Positions 7,064 to 11,994 of a stretch of DNA of 11,994 nt are shown one piece after another. The translations under genes were made by a program, and so were the position numbers. The notes below the pieces were generated by a model. That model was given only the letters and a program-made list of their open reading frames with translations, did not search any database and was not told the DNA's origin. The DNA is from Chloroflexota bacterium. Its GTDB lineage: Bacteria; Chloroflexota; Dehalococcoidia; Lucifugimonadales; UBA3495. Each line of letters starts with the position of its first letter. Position 1 is the stretch's first letter. Where the stretch lies: positions 1 to 11,994 of the forward strand of contig JAPPJA010000562.1 of assembly GCA_028874675.1 (NCBI GenBank). The letters are read 5' to 3'.

Positions 7064-7591
7064 CTACTGCTGCACGAAACGGCGGAACACCTCCTCCTCG
7101 GTCAAGGATTCCCGGCTGAACCACTGGTCCTCGATGGTTGCGTTGATTTGCGCCAGGTGGGAGGCGATGCCCTGGGTTACGGCAAGCACCTGTTCCGGGG
7201 TTTCCATAGAAGAAGCGTCGGTTTCCTGAAGGTCCAGAATAGCTGCGGCGATGGCCCGAATCAACTCCAGCGGCGCCACCTGGGTAGCGTTCATCCGGGC
7301 GTTGGCCAGGCAGTGAAGCGCCGAGGAGGTGGTATCGTGCAACAGAACATCGGCCGCCACTGTCTCTTCCTGTTCCACCTGCATGCCCACCATCTGGGCG
7401 ACTGAGACCAGGGCGGTACGCAGGTCCGTCGTACCCGTGCCGTTGGCGGCGCTCTGTCGGGCCGCTGAACTGACGGCCCGGTTAATGGCCTCTGCCCGTT
7501 CCAGCCACCGTCCCAGCCAGATGAGACTATATACTCGCGAATCGGTCAGCCATGTGGCATTCCCTGCCGCCAGTGACCTGGGGTCTGTCAT
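7064..7591 (-). CDS. Compact alpha-E domain protein (DUF403-like)
   Basis: This 175-aa, mostly helical, soluble protein opens with SRVYSLIWLGRWLERAEAINRAV (about 18-40), which matches the first helix of alpha-E proteins (consensus like SRVAENLYWMGRYLERAE). The expected length of that family is about 300 aa, so this is a shortened version whose middle appears to be missing. There is no sign of a frameshift, and the end (WFSRESLTEEEVFRRFVQQ) looks like a natural terminus. Alpha-E proteins occur with ATP-grasp and transglutaminase genes and are predicted to take part in forming or handling peptide tags; no reaction has been assigned. AGAGGCAGG lies about 7 bp before the ATG, 21 bp after the transglutaminase stop. 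Confidence 0.82.
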   Translation of the reverse strand: MTDPRSLAAGNATWLTDSRVYSLIWLGRWLERAEAINRAVSSAARQSAANGTGTTDLRTALVSVAQMVGMQVEQEETVAADVLLHDTTSSALHCLANARMNATQVAPLELIRAIAAAILDLQETDASSMETPEQVLAVTQGIASHLAQINATIEDQWFSRESLTEEEVFRRFVQQ

Positions 7592-7612
7592 AAGAAAACC
7601 TGCCTCTGCCTG

Positions 7613-8515
7613 CTATTGTCCAGGATCAATCAATCTGAAGGCGTCATCAAAGGTAATGTTGTCGCGCCCAACGTGGACCTGGGCCACTGCCGAGTGGAGC
7701 CTGCCCGTTCCCCTGGAAACGAAGGAACCCTCTATTGGCGCCGCCTCCGAATAATCCCGCCCAACGGAGAATTTCAGCAGTTCGCCGTGCCCGGCCACTG
7801 CCTCCCCCCTGGTCGGGTCCGACGGTATCCAGCCCTGCTGCGGGTGCCAGAATTCCAGCCAGGCGTGAGTCTCGCCAACTTCGGCGGTCAAGAGGCCGCA
7901 AACATAGCGGCAGGGAATTCCCAGGGCTTTGAGCAATCCCATGGCCAGGTGCGCCATGTCCTGGCAAACTCCCACGCCGGCGTCCAGAACCTCCTCCGCG
8001 GTGGTGCTGACGTTTGTGCTTTCCTTTACGTACTGGATGTTCCGGTACACCCAGTCGGTAATCCTTTCCACCGTTTCCACCAAACCGCCCCCTCTTCCTG
8101 CGATGCTGGTGGCGTGCTGTACCAGTAGTTCGGGGTGAACCAGGGACGTGGCGGTCAGGTATTGCTCCAGGGCCCAGTCGCCGGCAATTTCGCCGGGGTT
8201 AGCCTCCACGGGGTGAGCGGAGGGACTTTCAAAACGCACCACGCCAATGGAGAGGACGGTGAGTTCGTGGTGAGGTGTCGTTATCCGGGCGCGGTGGGTG
8301 ACGTTTCCGTAAGGGTCGTGGAAGAGGACGCGACGGCTGACCGGTCGAGTAATGATTTCGGCGGAAATGGGGGTTTGATAGGGGTCCGCGGCCGCCGTCA
8401 ACCGGATGAAGTTGTCGTTCTGGACGACCACGTCGCTGTAAACGTACCGGGCGGCGTACCCGTAGGCTGCGACAATGGTCGTGTCGCTTAGCGAACCACC
8501 CAGGTCGGTTTGCAT
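7613..8515 (-). CDS. Transglutaminase-like cysteine protease
   Basis: This is a 300-aa protein without signal peptide. The N-terminal beta domain (about 15-110) is the one typical of bacterial transglutaminase-like proteins (NFIRLT, FHDPYGNVTHRARI, HHELTVLS). The papain-like core follows, with the triad visible: C184 in GVGVCQDMAHL, H217 in GETHAWLEFW and D233 in IPSDPTRG. Such proteins usually act as peptidases or amidases, not as protein cross-linkers. With ATP-grasp and alpha-E partners the predicted role is to cut or transfer a peptide made by the ATP-grasp enzyme. The ATG at 8515 lies 28 bp inside the ATP-grasp gene, so the two are translationally coupled. The order here (ATP-grasp, transglutaminase, alpha-E) differs from the more common ATP-grasp, alpha-E, transglutaminase. 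Confidence 0.92.
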   Translation of the reverse strand: MQTDLGGSLSDTTIVAAYGYAARYVYSDVVVQNDNFIRLTAAADPYQTPISAEIITRPVSRRVLFHDPYGNVTHRARITTPHHELTVLSIGVVRFESPSAHPVEANPGEIAGDWALEQYLTATSLVHPELLVQHATSIAGRGGGLVETVERITDWVYRNIQYVKESTNVSTTAEEVLDAGVGVCQDMAHLAMGLLKALGIPCRYVCGLLTAEVGETHAWLEFWHPQQGWIPSDPTRGEAVAGHGELLKFSVGRDYSEAAPIEGSFVSRGTGRLHSAVAQVHVGRDNITFDDAFRLIDPGQ

Positions 8516-9867
8516 AGGCCACCCGATGAGTTATTTGTTATGCGGCTGTTGGCCTGGGAAACCCGGGTCAGGCCACCGGGGAAGGCCGTGGTCTCGCCCC
8601 GGCCGTTCTGTACGGCGAATACCCGCAGGTCTATGTACCGGTCCTCGAATTCTCCCGTCTCATCATCGAATATCAGATGCCTCGAAAAGTCAAGGGTTTC
8701 CTGGGCGACAAACATTCGCGGCTGCTCAACGATTCTCCGCCCCAACTGAATGCGAGACTCTTCGTCCAGGTCTGGCATCACGTAAACTCCCAGCCCTCCG
8801 TAGCCTTGCCGCGTTTTGATCACCATCCTGTCCAGGTTTTGGATGACATAATGGCGACTCTCGGCGTACCGCAGGTCGTAGCTGACCGCCTGGTCCAGCA
8901 CGGGTTCCTCGTCCAAATAGTGGCGTATCATCTCCGGCACCCACTGGAAGACCAGCTTGTCGTCGGCCGCGCTGGTGCCCATTCCGTTGACCAGCGCCAC
9001 CTTGCCTTCCAGGTAGGCGTCGGTAAGCCCCGGGACGAAAATCTCCAGGTCTTCTACCCGGCGGTAAACCAGGTCCACCGCCACGTCGCCGCCAGGGCTC
9101 TTCAGCATCACCCGGCCTTCGGCGCCGATGTATAAGTCTGAACCCTCTACCAGGGGAATTCCCAGCAACTCTGCCAGGTAACGGTGCTCGAAGAAGGCGG
9201 CCCCCAGCTTGCTGTCCGTCAGCAGCACGCATACCGGGTCTTCCCCGTCGCAGAGGGAATGAAACATATCGAGATACGTTTCCCTGATATCGAAGGGCAC
9301 AATGTCGTATGCCGAAACTAACTCCGGCATCAGTTTCTCCAGCAGCTGGCAAGACTTGAGCTGGTAAGTGATTCCGGAAGGGATGCGCAGATTGTCCTCC
9401 AGCACCACGTACCGGCCATCCTCCAGGCGCACCAGGTCGGAGCCGTAAATATGGACGAAAACATCCCTGGCGGGCCGAAAGTCCTGGTACTCCGGATAGA
9501 AGTACTGGCAAGAGTAGATGACGTCCTCCGGGACTACGGACTGCTGGCCGTTATACAGGTCCGTCAGGAACAGATTCAATGCCTTAAGGCGCTGCGAAAC
9601 GCCGGCGCTGATTACCTCCCACTCCCGCCGGGGAACCACCCGGGGAATCCAGTCAATGGGGATGGAGCGATAAACTCTCGGGTCCAGGAGGAACGAGAAG
9701 GCATCCAGCTGGGCCTCCCTCCTGCCCTGTCGCCACAGGTCGCCCAGCCGGTCCTTGCCCAGGCCTTCCAGCAACTGAAAGGCGGCCTGGTATTCGGGCC
9801 GGATTCTCCCTTGGGAATCCAGGTACTCCCTGGGGTCGCCTGCGGGGTTTGCCTTCGCCGAAATCAT
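8488..9867 (-). CDS. Circularly permuted ATP-grasp protein (DUF404/DUF407 type)
   Basis: This is a 459-aa cytosolic protein close to the usual length of the circularly permuted ATP-grasp type 2 family. Signature segments are IPIDWIPRVVPRREWE (69-84), LKALNLFLTDLY (94-105), VLEDNLRIPSG (155-165), VDLVYRRVEDLE (264-275), VIKTRQGYGGLGV (349-361, with K351 and a glycine-rich nucleotide loop), YIDLRVFAV (411-419), PGGLTRV (430-436) and NNSSGG (445-450) near the C-terminus. ATP-grasp enzymes join a carboxylate to an amine using ATP; members of this group are predicted to ligate amino acids or short peptides. The ATG at 9867 has only a weak GAG-containing ribosome site. It is the first gene of the operon and overlaps the next by 28 bp. 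The downstream genes are expected to process its product. Confidence 0.92.
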   Translation of the reverse strand: MISAKANPAGDPREYLDSQGRIRPEYQAAFQLLEGLGKDRLGDLWRQGRREAQLDAFSFLLDPRVYRSIPIDWIPRVVPRREWEVISAGVSQRLKALNLFLTDLYNGQQSVVPEDVIYSCQYFYPEYQDFRPARDVFVHIYGSDLVRLEDGRYVVLEDNLRIPSGITYQLKSCQLLEKLMPELVSAYDIVPFDIRETYLDMFHSLCDGEDPVCVLLTDSKLGAAFFEHRYLAELLGIPLVEGSDLYIGAEGRVMLKSPGGDVAVDLVYRRVEDLEIFVPGLTDAYLEGKVALVNGMGTSAADDKLVFQWVPEMIRHYLDEEPVLDQAVSYDLRYAESRHYVIQNLDRMVIKTRQGYGGLGVYVMPDLDEESRIQLGRRIVEQPRMFVAQETLDFSRHLIFDDETGEFEDRYIDLRVFAVQNGRGETTAFPGGLTRVSQANSRITNNSSGGLCKPTWVVR

Positions 9868-9905
9868 ATGAAATTATCTCAGAGTGATGTAGTTTTTCGA
9901 CACTG

Positions 9906-9957
9906 GTTAACAGGATAGCGGAATGTCGTTAACGGAGTATTACCGGTCAACAGGATA
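9906..9957. promoter_or_regulatory. Three 12-bp direct repeats upstream of the ATP-grasp operon
   Basis: GTTAACAGGATA (9906-9917), GTTAACGGAGTA (9928-9939) and GTCAACAGGATA (9946-9957) are spaced 22 and 18 bp start to start. The outer two match at 11 of 12 bases and the middle one at 9 of 12 to the first. They lie about 40-90 bp upstream of the first start codon in the operon's direction, where an operator or activator site would be. No clear promoter was fixed. Confidence 0.45.
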
Positions 9958-10235
9958 ATGTTTACGAATTCAACACATGCTAGGGGAAGCGACGGGTGAC
10001 AGGGCCAGGTCACTACCGGCTCCCGGGTTCCAATGCTCATCACCCATGCCGCCCCTAATAATTTGGTGACACCGGAACGGGTTGGGCCGTACGGACTTGG
10101 AACGAGGGGTGGCAGAAGGGGCCCGCGGAACCGATCCCGGTCTCTGTCGGGCCTATCGGCGCCGTTTGCAATGCCCTGGACCGCATTGTTATTGTCCTAC
10201 TGCATATGGCCCGGTGGGTGTTCCTGGCGAAACGC
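9958..10235. other. Intergenic stretch after the small acidic gene
   Basis: About 280 bp without a supported gene. It contains a GTGAC/GTCAC inverted repeat (9996-10013) and a larger hairpin in which GGCCCG (10120-10125) pairs with CGGGCC (10148-10153), enclosing an ACCG/CGGT stem. On the minus strand the hairpin could lie in the transcript end of the 10236-10583 gene. There is no T-run, so it is not a classical terminator. Confidence 0.45.
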
Positions 10236-10583
10236 CTAGCCCCGGTATGCCGTCGCCTTGTCCAGCATCAGGCAGGGCTCACCCCACTGGCTCGGGTCGT
10301 TCAGGTCCCATTCGGCATCATCATCCCCGGGCTTGAGCCGGATTCCTTCGCTGCCTCCGAAGACCAGCAGTATCACCCCGTCTCCCGAGTCTTCGGCCAG
10401 GGCGGCCATGGCCTGGCAGGGGCCGTCCTCCTCCCATCCCACTACCTGGCACCAGGCATCCTGGCCGGAGAGGTCCGCGGTCACCACCCGGGTGAGGGGC
10501 CTGGGGTCTTCCAGCAGGTCAAAAACCCGGTCCAGGGCCAGGGGACTGTTTCCCCCGTCGTTTACTTCCACTTCGTATAGCAT
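10236..10583 (-). CDS. Small acidic protein of unknown family
   Basis: This is a 115-aa soluble protein rich in D and E, especially GDDDAEWDLNDPSQW near 86-100. The body alternates short strand-like and helix-like segments: YEVEVNDGG at the N-terminus, VFDLLEDPRPLTRVV near 20-34, GVILLVFGGSEGIRL near 69-83. No transmembrane helix or catalytic motif is visible, and no family was recognised. The ATG at 10583 has AGGA 8 bp upstream, which makes translation plausible. It is divergent from the flavin oxidoreductase gene, with 184 bp between the two starts. It is a stand-alone gene; the ATP-grasp operon begins about 370 bp further on in the same direction. Confidence 0.65.
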   Translation of the reverse strand: MLYEVEVNDGGNSPLALDRVFDLLEDPRPLTRVVTADLSGQDAWCQVVGWEEDGPCQAMAALAEDSGDGVILLVFGGSEGIRLKPGDDDAEWDLNDPSQWGEPCLMLDKATAYRG

Positions 10584-10726
10584 GGCTCGATTCCTGATTT
10601 CAGAGATTCACTGGCCGTAACTTATTCCAGGTGAAGGGCGGGCGGTCCCGGCACACGCGCCAGCGGGTTCAAGCCCCGGCCCGGCGCTCTTGATTTTCCG
10701 CCTTTCTTTCTCCCCTGACAATCCTC

Positions 10727-10762
10727 TATACTTACGCCAAATCCCCACGCAGCCCAAGGAGG
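10727..10762 (+). promoter_or_regulatory. -10 box and ribosome site of the LLM gene
   Basis: TATACT at 10727-10732 is a near-perfect -10 box; the -35 region 17 bp upstream is poor. Transcription would start near 10739, giving a leader of about 29 nt. A full AAGGAGG (10756-10762) stands 5 bp before the ATG at 10768. This excludes the earlier in-frame start at 10690, which lies upstream of the -10 box. Confidence 0.55.
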
Positions 10763-10767
10763 CGGTT

Positions 10768-11850
10768 ATGCGACTAGGTTACTTTACGATGCCCCTCCAC
10801 CCGCCGGGTTCCGACCTGGCCGCAACTCTGGAGTCCGACCTGGTCCAGATGGAAACCCTGGACCGGCTGGGCTACTGCGAAGCCTGGATTGGCGAGCACT
10901 TCACCACCGTCTGGGAGAACATTCCCGCTCCGGACCAGTTCATTGCCGCCGCTCTGCCCCGCACGAAGAACATAATCTTCGGTACGGGCGTTACCTGTAT
11001 GCCCAACCACGATCCCTTCATGATCGCCCACCGGGTGGCCCAGTTGGATAACCTGGCCCGTGGGCGCTTTTATTGGGGCGTGGGCTCCGGCGGCTTCCCC
11101 GGCGACTTCGAAGTCTTCGGCATGGACGCATCCGAGGGGGCACACCGGGGCATGTCCCGGGAGATGATCGAGCTGATCCTGGATATGTGGCAAAACCCCC
11201 GGCCCGGTTCCTACCAGCACCCGTACTGGAAGTTCGCTATTCCGGAACCGGTACCCGAAATTGGCCTGCAGTTCCACGTCACCCCCTATCAGAAACCCCA
11301 TCCGCCCATTGGTGTGGCCGGTGTTTCCCCCAAGTCCGACACCCTCTTGCTGGCGGGTGAGAAGGGCTGGCTGCCGCTCAGCATAAACCTGGTGCCGCCG
11401 GTAACCCTGAAGGGACACTGGGAGGCCGTGGAGGCAGGCGCCAAGGTGACCGGGCGCACTCCCGACCGTTCCGATTGGCGCATAGCCCGGGAAATATACG
11501 TCGCCGAGACCACAGAGCAGGCCCGGGACGAAGTGCTCAACGGGACCATCGGCCGAGATTTCCGCCAGTACTTCATCCCCCTGATGAGCTACATGGAGGC
11601 GTTGAGCCTGTTCAAGACCGATTCCGACATTCCAGACGAGGAAATAACCCCGGAGTACCTGGTGGACAATGTATGGATTGTGGGCAGCCCGGATGACGTG
11701 ACGGAGAAGCTCCGGCAGATGTACAAGGACGTGGGCGGCTTTGGCGTTCTGCTGGCCATGGGCCACGAGTGGGCCCCCGAGAAGGGCTGGGTAAACTCGG
11801 TTACTTCCCTGGCCAACGACATAATGCCCCGCCTGGCCGACCTTGACTGA
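10768..11850 (+). CDS. LLM-class (luciferase-like) flavin-dependent oxidoreductase
   Basis: This is a 360-aa protein of the bacterial luciferase-like TIM-barrel family, which uses FMN or F420 to oxidise organic substrates with O2 or to transfer hydride. Residues 1-50 carry MRLGYFTMPLHPP and the strand-helix LGYCEAWIGEHF (34-45), the usual N-terminal barrel unit. FGTGVTCMPNHDPFMIAHRVAQLDNLARGRFYWGVGSGG (71-109) is the family core with the glycine-rich flavin site. HPPIGVAGVSPKSDTLLLAGEKG and the C-terminal IVGSPDDVTEKLRQM complete the fold. The length is normal. The closest groups by eye are alkane- and limonene-monooxygenase-like members; the substrate cannot be told. It is the only plus-strand gene, with its own promoter, and seems monocistronic. 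Confidence 0.92.
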   Translation: MRLGYFTMPLHPPGSDLAATLESDLVQMETLDRLGYCEAWIGEHFTTVWENIPAPDQFIAAALPRTKNIIFGTGVTCMPNHDPFMIAHRVAQLDNLARGRFYWGVGSGGFPGDFEVFGMDASEGAHRGMSREMIELILDMWQNPRPGSYQHPYWKFAIPEPVPEIGLQFHVTPYQKPHPPIGVAGVSPKSDTLLLAGEKGWLPLSINLVPPVTLKGHWEAVEAGAKVTGRTPDRSDWRIAREIYVAETTEQARDEVLNGTIGRDFRQYFIPLMSYMEALSLFKTDSDIPDEEITPEYLVDNVWIVGSPDDVTEKLRQMYKDVGGFGVLLAMGHEWAPEKGWVNSVTSLANDIMPRLADLD

Positions 11851-11853
11851 AGA

Positions 11854-11895
11854 GAAGATTTTATCCACGAATAGGCACGAATCTTCATTAATGAA
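11854..11895. repeat. Compact repeat with CACGAAT pair and palindrome
   Basis: Just past the LLM stop, GAAGATT (11854-11860) pairs with AATCTTC (11880-11886), and the loop holds CACGAAT twice (11866-11872, 11876-11882). A perfect 12-bp palindrome TTCATTAATGAA overlaps at 11884-11895. Similar CACGAAT-type repeats are dispersed in many environmental genomes, to my recollection. It may also end transcription of the LLM gene. Confidence 0.4.
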
Positions 11896-11950
11896 AAACT
11901 GAATCAGGGGCTGTAGTTTAATTGAGGATGAAGGTTCCCAGCGTACCAAG

Positions 11951-11994
11951 TCGTCGTTACCCCGCAGGCGGGGACCACGCCGGGGGTTGTGAAA
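11951..11994. repeat. REP-like GC hairpin cut by the window edge
   Basis: CCCCGC (11960-11965) and GCGGGG (11968-11973) form a 6-bp stem with a 2-nt loop (5 bp with a 4-nt loop is more realistic), flanked by GTCGTTA and ACCACGCCGGGGGTTGTG. The form resembles short intergenic palindromic repeats that recur in genomes. A single copy is seen, so this is a guess from style. Confidence 0.35.

Noticed and set aside
10655..10690. tRNA T-arm-like GGGTTCAAGCCCC
   Set aside because: No matching acceptor stem, D-arm or anticodon arm could be laid out upstream; likely chance in GC-rich DNA.
10774..11949. Long minus-strand frame
   Set aside because: It mirrors the LLM gene on the opposite strand, which has clear family motifs and its own ribosome site.

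Overview
The window is bacterial, GC-rich and densely coded. All genes but the last read on the minus strand. A hopanoid side-chain cluster, a eukaryote-type P450, a luciferase-like flavin oxidoreductase (LLM) and an ATP-grasp/transglutaminase/alpha-E operon suggest a free-living environmental bacterium. Chloroflexota or a similar lineage would fit, but nothing here fixes the phylum.

Layout from the left edge. (1) 1-2520 (minus): a hopanoid operon transcribed hpnH, then a small conserved-looking 100-aa gene, then hpnG, then hpnA, which runs off the edge. HpnH adds the adenosyl group of SAM to the triterpene diploptene. HpnG removes adenine from adenosylhopane to give the ribosylhopane intermediate. 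HpnA is a nucleotide-sugar-epimerase-like SDR of the same locus. A sigma70-like promoter lies just upstream of hpnH. (2) 2914-4359 (minus): a class II-like cytochrome P450 without a membrane anchor, separated from hpnH by about 390 bp. (3) 4360-6060: a decayed region with a short unrecognised ORF, an IS5-family (IS427-type) transposase broken by a one-base deletion, and several inverted repeats. (4) 6061-6393 (minus): an XRE-like helix-turn-helix protein.

(5) 6528-9867 (minus): a four-gene operon reading circularly permuted ATP-grasp, transglutaminase-like protease, compact alpha-E protein, DUF1905/OmdA protein. The first three families form a known predicted peptide-modification system. The usual proteasome-like peptidase is not seen, the alpha-E protein is little over half its usual size, and an OmdA-type gene closes the operon. 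Three 12-bp direct repeats lie upstream and could be an operator. (6) 10236-10583 (minus): a small acidic protein of unknown family. (7) 10768-11850 (plus): an LLM oxidoreductase with a strong ribosome site and a good -10 box, followed by short repeat-like sequences up to the right edge.

The most interesting points are the P450 beside hopanoid genes, the small gene embedded between hpnH and hpnG, and the altered composition of the ATP-grasp operon. No CRISPR array, rRNA or tRNA was seen.
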